64,000 nucleotides of DNA from Nonomuraea fuscirosea (GCF_003001935.1 NZ_PVNG01000020.1:124001-188000), one strand, 5' to 3'; shown: positions 41,919 to 51,018, counted from the first letter of the stretch. Notes: generated by a model from the letters alone, not told the origin. Numbers and translations are program-made.

Positions 41919-43601
41919 GTGCAGAGGAATGTAATGGTGCCGGCCTGGGCGGGAGCCCTCGCGGGACTGGTGTCCGGAGGCGTGGCCCTCGGGATCGCGC
42001 AGCTCGCGGCCGGGCTCGTCGGGCCTGCGACGTTTCCCGTCGTGGCCGTCGGCGACGCGGCCGTCGACCTGACGCCCGCCCCCCTCAAGGACTTCGCGAT
42101 CAGGACGTTCGGCGAGAACGACAAGGCCGTGCTCATCGGCGGGGTGCTGGTCGTGCTCGCCGCCGTGGCCGCGCTCATCGGAGTGCTGGCCCGCCGCCGG
42201 CTCGCCTACGGCTTCGCGGGGCTGGCCGCGTTCGGGGTGGTCGGGCTCCTCGCGGTGCTGACCCGGCCGGACGCCGGGCCCCTCGACGCCGTTCCGACCG
42301 TGATCGGCGTGGCCGTCGGCTGCTGGGCGTTGTCCTGGCTGGTACGCCGCGCGTCCGGCGGCCCGATCCCGGCGAACGTTCCGGACACCGCCTTCGCCCC
42401 GGCCGCCACGCTTCCGGCCCCCGCCGCCACGGTGGGAGCTCCGGTGGCCGGGCCCGCGGCGGCTGACGGCCGGCCGGAGGACGAGCCGGTGGTGGAGCGG
42501 CCCGCCGTGATGCGGGCGGGTGACGGGCTGCGTGCGTTCGATCGGCGGCGGCTCATCACCGGGGCCGTGGGAGGAGTGGCGGTCGCCGGCGCGGCGGCCC
42601 TGCTCGGCCGGCAGTTCGGCGGGCGTCAGGCCGTGGACGCCGCCCGGGTGGGCGTGGCGCTGCCCAAGCCGGCCACCCCCGCCAAGCCGCTGCCCGCGGG
42701 CACGGACCTCGGCATCCGGGGCCTGTCGCCGTTCGTCACGCCCAACAGTGACTTCTACCGCGTCGACACCGCCCTCGTCGTCCCTCAGGTCGATCCGAAC
42801 GACTGGAGCCTGCGCATCCACGGGCTGGTGGACCGCCCGGTCGAGCTCACTTACGCCGACCTGCTGAAGATGCCTCTCACCGAGGCCGACGTCACGCTGA
42901 CCTGCGTCTCCAACGAGGTCGGCGGCCCCTACGCGGGCAACGCCCGCTGGCTGGGCGTGCGCATGGCCGACGTGCTGCGCCAGGCGGGGCTGCGCTCGAA
43001 CGCCGACATGCTGTTGTCCACCTCGGCCGACGGCTTCACCTGCGGCACCCCGGCCGACGTGGTGATGGACGGCCGCGACGCGCTGTTCGCGGTCGCGATG
43101 AACGGCGAGGTGCTGCCGGTGGACCACGGCTTCCCCGTGCGTCAGGTGGTGCCCGGTCTGTACGGATACGTCTCGGCCACCAAGTGGGTGGTGGACATCA
43201 AGGTGACCAGGTTCGACGCCGACGAGGCGTACTGGACGCCCAGAGGCTGGTCCGAGAAGGGCCCCATCAAGACGCAGTCGCGCATCGACGTGCCGGGCTA
43301 CGGCGACTCGCTGCAGGCCGGCCGCACCACGATCGCCGGCGTGGCCTGGGCGCAGCACACCGGCGTGGACGCCGTCGAGGTGCGGGTGGACCGGGGGGAG
43401 TGGCGGCAGGCGAAGCTGGCCGCCGTGCCGGGGCCCGACACGTGGCGGCAGTGGTCGATCGACTGGGACGCGACGACGGGGGAGCACACGCTCGAGGTGC
43501 GGGCGACCGACGCCCACGGGCGTACGCAGACCGACCGGCCGGCGCCGCCCGCACCCGACGGGGCGACCGGCTGGCACACCGTCACCGTCCAGGTGCGCTG
43601 A
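41919..43601 (+). CDS. Membrane-bound molybdopterin-dependent oxidoreductase (YedY/sulfite-oxidase family)
   Basis: 560 residues. Four to five N-terminal helices (about 8-140), a linker, then RRRLITGAVGGVAVAGAAAL (second anchor, Tat-like RR), and the oxidoreductase_molyb domain (about 255-450). The Mo-ligand Cys lies in LTCVSNEVGGPYAGNARWLG, and a C-terminal Mo-co dimer domain reaches the end (GVAWAQHTGVDAVEVRVDRG). It probably reduces or oxidises an extracytoplasmic sulfur or methionine-sulfoxide substrate. No haem subunit gene is adjacent. Confidence 0.9.
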   Translation: MQRNVMVPAWAGALAGLVSGGVALGIAQLAAGLVGPATFPVVAVGDAAVDLTPAPLKDFAIRTFGENDKAVLIGGVLVVLAAVAALIGVLARRRLAYGFAGLAAFGVVGLLAVLTRPDAGPLDAVPTVIGVAVGCWALSWLVRRASGGPIPANVPDTAFAPAATLPAPAATVGAPVAGPAAADGRPEDEPVVERPAVMRAGDGLRAFDRRRLITGAVGGVAVAGAAALLGRQFGGRQAVDAARVGVALPKPATPAKPLPAGTDLGIRGLSPFVTPNSDFYRVDTALVVPQVDPNDWSLRIHGLVDRPVELTYADLLKMPLTEADVTLTCVSNEVGGPYAGNARWLGVRMADVLRQAGLRSNADMLLSTSADGFTCGTPADVVMDGRDALFAVAMNGEVLPVDHGFPVRQVVPGLYGYVSATKWVVDIKVTRFDADEAYWTPRGWSEKGPIKTQSRIDVPGYGDSLQAGRTTIAGVAWAQHTGVDAVEVRVDRGEWRQAKLAAVPGPDTWRQWSIDWDATTGEHTLEVRATDAHGRTQTDRPAPPAPDGATGWHTVTVQVR

Positions 43602-43719
43602 GGTTTGCGGCGTTTGCCCAGGTAAGCGGGATGATCGGGGCGGAGGATTTCGCCGACTCCGCCTCCTCGCCTCCGTGTCGCCTCTACGATCGTTCGTCGA
43701 GCATGACAGGAGGCAGGCC

Positions 43720-44613
43720 GTGTTCCGCGAGCGCAAGCCGAGTGTCCCGCGCGCCCTTCCGGGGGTGGCCTACAACCCGATGGTGGCGGACGGGGTGCGG
43801 TGGCTCGACTACGAGCGGGCCGCCGAGCCCGCCCCCGACGAACGCCATCCCGCATCCGACGACCACCAACCCGACGCCGGGCCCGAGATCGGGCCCTATG
43901 AGCGTCGCCATGGGTCCCATGAGCGCGTTCCCGGGCCGCACGAGTGCCGCTCCGAGGGCGGCGAGGCCCTGTCCGTCCTGGAGCCGCCCGAATACGACTG
44001 GTTCGACCTGCCGCACCGCCCGCCCAGCCTGGCCCGCAGCCGCCCGTACGGGGTGCCGGGAGGGCTCGCCGAGCCCGACCCGCAGGTGGAACGGGACCTG
44101 GCCGACGCGCTGCGGCCGGGAGCCCGCTTCCCCGACCCGCGCGGCACCTGGGTGCGGCTGATCAACGGCTCCGGGCCCGCCGACGACCCGTTCCGCGCCT
44201 CCAACGCCGCCGACTGCGCGCTGGCCGTGCTGTCCACCTGGCACGGCGAGCCCGCGACGGCCGCGCCGAGGCTGCCCGAGTACGACCGGATCGGGCGGCC
44301 CGCGCTCACCGGGGAGCGGGGCAGCGTGGCCAGGATCGAGCGCTGGGCCGGCCAGCGGCTGCAGTACGCGGGCCAGGGGCGGCACGCGTACCCGATGATC
44401 GAACGACGTCTGCTGGACGCGGGCCACGGAGCCGCCGCGGTCATCGTGGTGCGCTGGCCCGGGGGCGGCTCGCACGCCTGGAACGCGGTCAACTTCGACG
44501 GAGAGGTGATCTGGATCGACGCTCAGCGGGGTCACATGTCGGTCGAGCCGCCGTACCGGACCGTGACCGGGGTGTTCTGCGTGATCCTCGACCGCGCGGG
44601 CCGGCCGCGATGA
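43720..44613 (+). CDS. Papain-fold toxin domain protein (Tox-PL, glutamine-deamidase-like)
   Basis: 297 residues from GTG 43720 (AGGAGG at 43708-43713). Residues 1-130 are a variable, Pro/Glu-rich leader without a signal peptide. The C-terminal domain (about 140-290) shows the papain-like triad: Cys166 in SNAADCALAVLSTWHG, His252 in GGSHAWNAVNFDG and Asp267 in IWIDAQRG. Tox-PL domains in polymorphic toxins deamidate or cleave host proteins. The next gene is immunity-like and coupled. No secretion-system genes are adjacent. It could also act inside the cell or be a non-toxic peptidase. Confidence 0.78.
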   Translation: MFRERKPSVPRALPGVAYNPMVADGVRWLDYERAAEPAPDERHPASDDHQPDAGPEIGPYERRHGSHERVPGPHECRSEGGEALSVLEPPEYDWFDLPHRPPSLARSRPYGVPGGLAEPDPQVERDLADALRPGARFPDPRGTWVRLINGSGPADDPFRASNAADCALAVLSTWHGEPATAAPRLPEYDRIGRPALTGERGSVARIERWAGQRLQYAGQGRHAYPMIERRLLDAGHGAAAVIVVRWPGGGSHAWNAVNFDGEVIWIDAQRGHMSVEPPYRTVTGVFCVILDRAGRPR

Positions 44614-44648
44614 CCACGGGATGGCGCGATGACGACGGGGGAGGCGCG

Positions 44649-44918
44649 ATGACCATGGAGGAGGCCAGGGCGCTGGCCGAGGAGTACTTCAACGGGGCCC
44701 GCGTGCGGGAGGAGCCCCTGCCGGTCGGCGTGTACGCGTTCGACGGCGGTTACGTGGCCTGGATCCGTGACCTGGAGCCCGACGATCCCGCCAGGCTGCC
44801 CGAGACGGCCGGGGGCGGATGCGTGGTCATCGACCGGGCGACGGGCGAGGTGGTGGCCAGGCCGCTGCTCGACCCGGAGACCGTGGCCGAACTCTGGCCG
44901 GGCCGCACCCCACGCTGA
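44649..44918 (+). CDS. Putative immunity protein (YrhB/Imm35-like) for the papain-fold protein
   Basis: 89 residues from ATG 44649, preceded by GGGGGAGG. An earlier ATG at 44610 overlaps the toxin stop as ATGA and would add 13 residues. The fold prediction is alpha/beta: EEARALAEEYFNGARV, VGVYAFDGGYVAWI, GGGCVVIDRATGEVVARPLL. The VIDRATG-V pattern is like the Imm35/YrhB family that accompanies papain-fold toxins. The tight coupling supports a toxin-immunity pair; that is inference. Confidence 0.6.
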   Translation: MTMEEARALAEEYFNGARVREEPLPVGVYAFDGGYVAWIRDLEPDDPARLPETAGGGCVVIDRATGEVVARPLLDPETVAELWPGRTPR

Positions 44919-45037
44919 CTCCCATCGTAGGTCAGGGTGAGATCGAGGCCGGGCGCCGCCCCCATGAGACGCCCGACCTCCCTGTGCCTTCTATCCGGAT
45001 ATTTCTGCTTTATTCGACTACGGGGCTTTCGTCCGTC

Positions 45038-47527
45038 TCACCCCGCCGCGAGGGACGCGACGATCGACGCCCGCGCCGCGCGCCGGGCCGGAAGCACCGC
45101 CGCCAGCACGCCCGCCACCCCCGACAGCGCCACGAGCAGCACGATCGACGTCACGGGCACCGCCAGCCGGGCCCCGTCCAACATCGCCCGCATCGCCGCC
45201 CAGCCGAAGACGACGCCGAGCACGACGCCCACCAGCGCCCCTACCAGCCCGAGCACCAGCGCCTCGATGGACAACATGCGGCGCAGCTGCGGCCGGGTCA
45301 GCCCCAGGGCCCGCAGCATGGCCGACTCCCTGGTCCGCTCGTGGACCGACAGCGAGAGCGTGTTCGCGATCCCCAGCAGCGAGATCAGCACCGCCAGCCC
45401 GAGCAGCCCCGTGATGATCATGAGCAGCATGTCGAGGGCCTCGTCGAACTGCCCGCGTACCTCCGTCGAACTGCTCACCCGCACGGTCGGATAGGCGGCG
45501 ACGGCGGCGTCCACCACCGCGCGGGCCCGCTCGGCCGCCACCCCGTCCCCGATGCCGATCATCACCAGCGAGTCGGGCACCGCGCCGAAGTAGGCGTCGA
45601 AGGAGCGCTCCGCGACCGTGACCGGCGGCAGCGACGACTGGTCGCCGTCGAGCAGCGCGACCACCTCCAGCGACACCGTCCCGGCCCGCTCGGTCCGCAG
45701 CGCCACCGTGTCGCCCACCCCGACGCCGAGCCGGGCGGCCGAGGAGTCCTCCAGCGCGGCCCGGCCCGCGCCGAAACCGCTCATGGAGCCGGAGACGACG
45801 TACGGCTCGACGGGCCCGCTGAAGGTGCCGACGGTCATGCTCCGGCCCGCCACCGTCGCGTCGGCCTGGCGGATCTGCGTCACGGACGCCAGCTCCGGCC
45901 GGCCGCGCAGCCCCTCCGCCACCGAGCGCGGGATGACGGCGTCGCGCTGCTGGCTGGCCAGCAGATAGTCGATCGGGAACTGCTCGTCCAGCTTGGCCGT
46001 CATCGTCAGCCGGGTGGAGGCGGTCACGACCGAGATCAGCGTCATCAGCGTCACCCCGATGGTGAGCGCCACCGTGGTGGTCGCGGCCCGCTTCGGGTTG
46101 CGGCCCGAGTTGTCCACCGCCAGCCGGCCCGGCACCCCGAACAGCCGGCGCGGGATCCAGCCCACCAGCGCGCTCAGCGGCCTGACCAGCACCGGGCCCA
46201 GCACGAGCACCCCCAGGAACGTCAGCGCGCCCCCGGCCATGACGACGAGCATCGAGACCTGCTGCCCCGGCACGAGGACGAACGCGCCCGCCGCGGTCGT
46301 GCCGAGCCCCGCCAGCAGCAGGACAGCGGCGAGGACGCCGCGTGCCGGACCGGCGCGGAACGCCGGCTCCTCGCTCTGACCGTGCAGGGCGGCGATCGGC
46401 GGCACCCGCGTGGCCGATCTGGCCGGCAGCAGCGCCGCGCCGACCGTGACCAGCAGGCCGACGGCCAGGCCGCTCGCGATCGTGGCCGGCGTGAGCGCGA
46501 TGTCCGCGTTCGTGGGCAGCGGGGAGTCGAACGCGCGCAGCACGGCCAGGGTGGCCGCGGCCAGGCCGTACCCGATGAGCAGGCCCAGCGCCGAGGCCAG
46601 CGCGCCCACGACGGCCGACTCCAGCACGATCGAGCCGAACACCTGCCCCCGCGTGGCCCCGACGCAGCGCAGCAGCGCCATCTCCCGCGTCCGCTGGGCG
46701 ACGAGGATGGCGAAGGTGTTGTAGATGACCAGCGCGGCCACCAGCATCGCCACGACGCCGAACAGCAGCAGCCCCGTCGTCAGCATGCCGATCTCCGTCC
46801 CGGCCGCCCTGGCCAGGTCGCCGGCCAGCTCCGCGCCCGTCCTGACCTGGTACGCGCCGCCGGCGGCCGCCGCCACCGCCGCCTTCAGCCCCGGCCCGCC
46901 GCCCGCGACGTCGATCTCGGCGTACCCCTTCGCGCCGGTCATGCGCCGGGCCACGTCCGTGGTGAAGCCGACCGCGCCGGTGTAACCGAGCGTCTGGTCC
47001 ACGCCGGTGTCGATCAGGCCGACCAGCCTGAACTGATGCGCGGTCTCCTTGCGGTCCAGCACCGTGATCGTGTCGCCGAGACGGAAGCCCTGGGCCGCGG
47101 CGGTGTTCTCGTCCAGCACGGCGGCCTGGTCGTCGGTGCCCGGGCCGGTGCCGGCGACGACGTTCGTGCGGTCGAGCGGGCCTGTGACGATCGACAGGGC
47201 GGTGGTGGGGACGTCGCCCACCGTCTTGCCGTCCTTACCGAGCACGGGCGCGCCGCCGCGGATCAGGCCCTCGGCCCGGGTCACGCCGGGCAGCGCCCGG
47301 ATCCGCTCCAGCACCTTCTCCGGCAGCCTGCCGCCCGCCGATCCGGGCAGCACGGCCACGTCCACCTTGTCCGCGTCCGCCGTCACCTGCTGCGCGAAGC
47401 CGGCCTGGGCGGTGTCGTTCAGCACGAACGTGCCCGCGATGAAGCCCACCCCTAGCATGATCGCCAGGGACGTGAGCAGCAGCCTGAGCCGGTGCGCGCG
47501 CAGCCCGGCCAGCGCGGCCCTCAGCAC
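45038..47527 (-). CDS. ABC transporter permease, FtsX/MacB family, duplicated
   Basis: 829 residues: an N-terminal helix (LLLTSLAIMLGVGFIAGTFVLND), an extracytoplasmic MacB-PCD-like domain (to about 240), an FtsX domain with three helices, a duplicated second half with another helix, a periplasmic-type domain and a final FtsX domain ending LPARRAARASIVASLAAG. This architecture is typical of actinobacterial lipoprotein or peptide exporters and bacitracin-type resistance transporters. It lies 43 bases after the ATPase gene and probably forms one complex with it. Confidence 0.9.
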   Translation of the reverse strand: MLRAALAGLRAHRLRLLLTSLAIMLGVGFIAGTFVLNDTAQAGFAQQVTADADKVDVAVLPGSAGGRLPEKVLERIRALPGVTRAEGLIRGGAPVLGKDGKTVGDVPTTALSIVTGPLDRTNVVAGTGPGTDDQAAVLDENTAAAQGFRLGDTITVLDRKETAHQFRLVGLIDTGVDQTLGYTGAVGFTTDVARRMTGAKGYAEIDVAGGGPGLKAAVAAAAGGAYQVRTGAELAGDLARAAGTEIGMLTTGLLLFGVVAMLVAALVIYNTFAILVAQRTREMALLRCVGATRGQVFGSIVLESAVVGALASALGLLIGYGLAAATLAVLRAFDSPLPTNADIALTPATIASGLAVGLLVTVGAALLPARSATRVPPIAALHGQSEEPAFRAGPARGVLAAVLLLAGLGTTAAGAFVLVPGQQVSMLVVMAGGALTFLGVLVLGPVLVRPLSALVGWIPRRLFGVPGRLAVDNSGRNPKRAATTTVALTIGVTLMTLISVVTASTRLTMTAKLDEQFPIDYLLASQQRDAVIPRSVAEGLRGRPELASVTQIRQADATVAGRSMTVGTFSGPVEPYVVSGSMSGFGAGRAALEDSSAARLGVGVGDTVALRTERAGTVSLEVVALLDGDQSSLPPVTVAERSFDAYFGAVPDSLVMIGIGDGVAAERARAVVDAAVAAYPTVRVSSSTEVRGQFDEALDMLLMIITGLLGLAVLISLLGIANTLSLSVHERTRESAMLRALGLTRPQLRRMLSIEALVLGLVGALVGVVLGVVFGWAAMRAMLDGARLAVPVTSIVLLVALSGVAGVLAAVLPARRAARASIVASLAAG

Positions 47528-47569
47528 CGCACACCTCCGGCCGGACGAGGGTCTCCGACGCGGTGCATC

Positions 47570-48322
47570 TCATGCCTCCAGCCGGACGAGGGTGTCCAGG
47601 ACGGACTGCGGCGTCGGCGCGTTGACCTCGGTGACGAGCTCGCCGTCCCGCAGGAACACCACCCGGTCGGCGTACGCGGCCGCCACCGGGTCGTGCGTGA
47701 CCATGACGATGGTCTGGCCCAGCTCGCGCACGGACGTGCGCAGGAACGACAGGACCTCGGCGCCGCTGCGCGAGTCCAGGTTCCCGGTCGGCTCGTCGGC
47801 GAAGATCACCGCGGGCTTGCTGATCAGCGCCCTGGCCACCGCCACCCGCTGCTGCTGGCCGCCGGACAGCTCGCCCGGCCGGTGCCCGAGCCGGTCCTTC
47901 AGCCCGACGGTCTCGATGACCCGGTCGAACAGCGCCTGGTCGGCCAGGCGGGCGGCGATGTCCAGCGGCAGCCGGATGTTCTGCTCGGCCGTCAGCGTGG
48001 GCAGCAGGTTGAACGCCTGGAAGACGAAGCCGATCCGCTCCCGGCGCAGCATCGTGAGCTGCCGGTCGGTCAGCCCCGTGAGCTCCACGTCGCCGATGTG
48101 CACGGTGCCGGACGTGGCGGCGTCGAGGCCGGCCAGGCAGTGCATGAGCGTCGACTTGCCCGAGCCCGACGGCCCCATGATGGCGGTGAACGCCCCCGTG
48201 GCGAAGGACACGTCCACGCCGCGCAGGGCGTGCACCCGGGCGTCGCCGGAGCCGTACACCTTGGACAGATCGGTGGCCACGACGGCGGGCGGGGCCTGAC
48301 GCCGGGTCTCGGTGAGCGTCAC
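47570..48322 (-). CDS. ABC transporter ATP-binding protein (LolD/MacB type)
   Basis: 250 residues from GTG 48322, with GAGGAG 5 bases upstream. Walker A is MGPSGSGKSTLMH, the signature is LSGGQQQRVAVARALI, and Walker B is AVIFADEPTGNLD, followed by the H-loop VTHDP. It is the cognate ATPase of the FtsX permease. It is downstream of a response-regulator gene with a 109-base gap carrying an AT-rich near-palindrome. Confidence 0.93.
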   Translation of the reverse strand: MTLTETRRQAPPAVVATDLSKVYGSGDARVHALRGVDVSFATGAFTAIMGPSGSGKSTLMHCLAGLDAATSGTVHIGDVELTGLTDRQLTMLRRERIGFVFQAFNLLPTLTAEQNIRLPLDIAARLADQALFDRVIETVGLKDRLGHRPGELSGGQQQRVAVARALISKPAVIFADEPTGNLDSRSGAEVLSFLRTSVRELGQTIVMVTHDPVAAAYADRVVFLRDGELVTEVNAPTPQSVLDTLVRLEA

Positions 48323-48376
48323 GTTCACTCCTCGTTCGCGAAATTGCAACGCGCCCCACGCTAGGAGTGGAAATCT

Positions 48377-48389
48377 CCCGATATATGGG
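48377..48389. promoter_or_regulatory. AT-rich near-palindrome before the ABC operon
   Basis: CCCGATATATGGG, one mismatch from a perfect palindrome, lies about 55 bases upstream of the ATPase start in a very GC-rich context. It may be the response-regulator site or the core promoter of the ABC genes. Confidence 0.35.
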
Positions 48390-48431
48390 CCCTGAGGAGG
48401 GACTTCACCTGCGCCGGCAGATGACCCGGGG

Positions 48432-49085
48432 TCAGACTTTCGGCCGAGGGGAGGGCACGATCAGACCCGCCTCGTACGCGTACACCACCACCTGAGCCCG
48501 GTCCCGCAGCCCCAGCTTGGCCAGCACCCGCCCCAGATGCGTCTTCACCGTCGCCTCCGCCACCTCAAGCCGGCCCGCGATCTCCATGTTGGACAGGCCA
48601 CGCGCCACCATCAGCAGCACCTCACGCTCGCGCGGCGTCAGCTCGGCCGCCGGCACCACCGGATCCTCGGCGGGCAGCTGCGCGGCGAAACGGTCGAGCA
48701 GCCGCCGCAGCGTGCTGGGCGAGACCACCGACTCGCCCGCGTGCACCGTCCTGATCGCGCTGACCAGGTCGTCCGGCGGCACGTCCTTCAGCAGGAAACC
48801 GGCCGCGCCCGCCTTGACCGCCGCGAAGGCGTACTCGTCCAGGTCGAACGTGGTCAGGATGAGCACCTTGGGCCCGTCGATCAGCCTGGTCGCCTCCAGC
48901 CCGTCCATGGACGGCATGCGCACGTCCATGAGCACCACGTCCACCTCGGTGCCGCGCAGGACCTCCAGTGCCGTGGCGCCGTCGGCGGCCTCCGCCACCA
49001 CCTCGATGTCCGGCTGCGCGCCCAGCACCATCCGGAAGCCGGCTCGCAGCAGCTCCTGGTCGTCCACCAGCATCACCCTGATCAC
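48432..49085 (-). CDS. NarL/LuxR-type response regulator
   Basis: 217 residues from GTG 49085 (AAGGAGGC upstream). Receiver domain with acidic pocket VDDQ, phosphorylated Asp54 in VVLMDVRMP, Thr in LILTTFD and Lys in FLLKDVPP. The C-terminal LuxR HTH is LTPREREVLLMVARGLSNMEIAGRLEVAEATVKTHLGRVLAKLGLRDRAQ. Its GTG start overlaps the kinase stop (GTGA). It probably controls the downstream ABC transporter genes. Confidence 0.93.
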   Translation of the reverse strand: MIRVMLVDDQELLRAGFRMVLGAQPDIEVVAEAADGATALEVLRGTEVDVVLMDVRMPSMDGLEATRLIDGPKVLILTTFDLDEYAFAAVKAGAAGFLLKDVPPDDLVSAIRTVHAGESVVSPSTLRRLLDRFAAQLPAEDPVVPAAELTPREREVLLMVARGLSNMEIAGRLEVAEATVKTHLGRVLAKLGLRDRAQVVVYAYEAGLIVPSPRPKV

Positions 49086-50260
49086 GCCGCCTCCTTCGTC
49101 ATCGGCAACCTGGCCAGCACCTCGAACCCGCCACCCGGCCGGGGGCCCGCCGACACGGCGCCGCCGTACATGCCGGCCCGCTCGCGCATCCCGATCAGGC
49201 CGTGCCCGTCGGAGCTCGCGGGAGCCGCCGCGCCCCGGCCGTCGTCCACCACCCGCACGACCAGCTCGGGGCCGCCGTAGTCGATCTCCACGCTGGCCCG
49301 GACGCCGGGGCCGCCGTGCTTGAGCGCGTTCGTCAGGGCCTCCTGGACGATGCGGTAGACCGCCAGCTGCTGGCCCTCGGGCAACTCGGCCGGCACCCCG
49401 CCGACGCTCAGCCGGGCAGGCACACCCGCGCCGCGTACCAGCTCCTCCAGCTGGCCCAGGCCCGGCTGCGGGGTGTAGTCGGTGCCCGCGGCCTCGTTCT
49501 CCCGCAGCACCCCCACCAGCCTGCGCATCTCGGCCAGAGCCGCGCGACCCGTCTTGGAGATGGTCTTCACCGCCAGCCGGGCCTGTTCGAGGTCGCGGTC
49601 CATGGCGAAACCCGCGCCGTCGGCCTGCACCACGATCACGCTCACGTTGTGGGCCACGACGTCGTGCAGCTCCCTGGCGATCCTGGCCCGCTCGGCCGCG
49701 GCGGCCATCCTGGCCTGCTGGTCGCGCTCGCGCTCGGCCCGCTCCGCCCGCTCCTCCAGGCTCTCCAGGTAACGCCTGCGGGTGTTGGCGTACAGGCCGG
49801 TCAGCCAGATCGTCACCACGAACACCGAACCGCTGAAGAACATCCCGAACGACGGATCCGACCAGTGGACCAGCGCCAGGAACACCCCCAGCTCCGCCAC
49901 CAGTCCCGCCGCCAGCGCCCAGCGGAACGAGCACCGGTAGGCCACCGCCCAGAGCGCCACCAGCACCGCCAGGTTGGCGGGCAGCGGGCTCACCCCCGCC
50001 AGCCACTGCCCGAAGCTGATCAGCGCGACGGCGGCGAAGCAGACCAGCGGCCGCCTGCGCCACGCCAGCGGCGCCAGCAGCGCCGCCGACAGGACCAGAT
50101 AACCGGCCACGCCGGGACCGTTCTGCGCGGCGCCCGGCGGGGGACCGTTCACCGCGTACGGCACCGCCAGCAGGGCGCACAACAGCACCAGAGGGGCCAC
50201 GCCGGCGGCGGTGGCCAGCTTCTCGTGGCGCCTGGACCACGCCCGTACGCTCCCGAACAC
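49082..50260 (-). CDS. Two-component sensor histidine kinase, HPK7/NarX-type
   Basis: 392 residues. About five membrane helices (residues 20-160) form the sensor; a coiled region (ESLEERAERAERERDQQARMAA) leads to HisKA_3 with His199 in RIARELHDVVAHNVSVIVVQA. The HATPase domain has the N-box IVQEALTNALKHGG and GHGLIGMRERAGMYGG. The lack of a large extracytoplasmic domain suggests it senses membrane stress, in line with the adjacent MacB-like ABC exporter. GTG 50260 is probably leaderless. Confidence 0.92.
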   Translation of the reverse strand: MFGSVRAWSRRHEKLATAAGVAPLVLLCALLAVPYAVNGPPPGAAQNGPGVAGYLVLSAALLAPLAWRRRPLVCFAAVALISFGQWLAGVSPLPANLAVLVALWAVAYRCSFRWALAAGLVAELGVFLALVHWSDPSFGMFFSGSVFVVTIWLTGLYANTRRRYLESLEERAERAERERDQQARMAAAAERARIARELHDVVAHNVSVIVVQADGAGFAMDRDLEQARLAVKTISKTGRAALAEMRRLVGVLRENEAAGTDYTPQPGLGQLEELVRGAGVPARLSVGGVPAELPEGQQLAVYRIVQEALTNALKHGGPGVRASVEIDYGGPELVVRVVDDGRGAAAPASSDGHGLIGMRERAGMYGGAVSAGPRPGGGFEVLARLPMTKEAA

Positions 50261-50266
50261 ATCATC

Positions 50267-50272
50267 ACGATA
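50267..50272 (-). promoter_or_regulatory. Probable -10 element of the kinase operon
   Basis: TATCGT on the minus strand lies 6 bases before GTG 50260, the most AT-rich point of the gap. Confidence 0.45.
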
Positions 50273-50424
50273 TGTAGCCCCGACGCGGCCTTGGTCCGCC
50301 TGGAGGGTGAAGTGCGAGTACGACCCAGGTCTTACATGGCTTCGCGCTTACATGCGGCTTACGGTGAGTTTGGCATCCTTCATTATCGGGAGCGCCCTTC
50401 GTGGGCGAGTAAAGGGAGATCGTG

Positions 50425-50934
50425 ATGGCGGATCATGATCGAGACGCCGGGTCGCGCGGCGAAGAGGAAGCGCCGCGCGACCCGACCCAGGAGCCACTTG
50501 AACCGGCCCAGCTGAGGTACGGAGAACAGGCGGACCGCCCGTACACCGACCTCCCACCCACCCAGCCGAACGCCTCAAACTGGGAAGAACCGCCCTCCGC
50601 CTCCTCGGAGAGCTTCTTCCGCCGCAGGCGAACCCAGATCACGGCCGCGGCCATCGGGGGCCTGCTCGCCGGCGGCCTGCTCGGCGGCCTCACCGTCGCC
50701 TCGGCCACCGACCACGACCACGACCGGTTCGACGTCTGGCTGCAGCACGAGAACCGCTGGCGCGCCCCTGACGGCCTGCGAATGCCGAGACCCATGGACG
50801 GGGGCTGCTACCGCTCGGACGACGAGTTCTTCTGCGTCGCCCCACCACCCCGCTTCGACGACCCCGACTCCTCCGACGAGGACGCCGACGAAGCCCCCGA
50901 AACCGCCGCCCCGGCCCCCACCAGGACGTCATGA
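50425..50934 (+). CDS. Hypothetical single-helix membrane protein with acidic tail
   Basis: 169 residues from ATG 50425, preceded by AAAGGGAGA. An acidic/Pro-rich N-terminus (about 1-65) carries an Arg cluster (FFRRRRTQIT) before one membrane helix (about 72-92, AAAIGGLLAGGLLGGLTVAS, Gly-zipper-like). An extracytoplasmic domain has His-rich DHDHDRFD and two cysteines (GGCYRSDDEFFCVAPP), then an acidic Pro/Ala tail. Function unknown. Convergent with the tRNA and HNH genes. Confidence 0.7.
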   Translation: MADHDRDAGSRGEEEAPRDPTQEPLEPAQLRYGEQADRPYTDLPPTQPNASNWEEPPSASSESFFRRRRTQITAAAIGGLLAGGLLGGLTVASATDHDHDRFDVWLQHENRWRAPDGLRMPRPMDGGCYRSDDEFFCVAPPPRFDDPDSSDEDADEAPETAAPAPTRTS

Positions 50935-50945
50935 AAGAGAGAATG

Positions 50946-51018
50946 TAGGGCCGGTGGGATTCGAACCCACACTAACAGCCACCTAAAGACTGCGCCTCTG
51001 CCATTGGGCTACGACCCC
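50946..51018 (-). tRNA. Unusual tRNA, anticodon UAG with short variable loop
   Basis: On the minus strand 73 bases fold into a cloverleaf. The 7-bp acceptor stem (GGGGTCG with CGGCCCT) has a terminal G-U pair. A 3-bp D-stem, a 5-bp anticodon stem CAGTC/GGCTG with loop TTTAGGT, a 5-base variable loop TTAGT and a perfect T-arm (GTGGG, TTCGAAT, CCCAC) follow, with discriminator A. CCA is not encoded. The anticodon loop TTTAGGT would read CUA (leucine), yet tRNA-Leu should have a long variable arm. It overlaps the last 47 bases of an HNH endonuclease gene on the same strand. Amino-acid identity is uncertain. Confidence 0.85.

Noticed and set aside
44819..47455. 878-codon plus-strand frame opposite the ABC permease
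   Set aside because: It is antisense to a complete FtsX-type permease and rich in Arg, Gln and His without any domain.
50946..51018. Ordinary tRNA-Leu or an amber suppressor
   Set aside because: It lacks the long variable arm of tRNA-Leu; anticodon UAG reads CUA, whereas an amber suppressor would need anticodon CUA.
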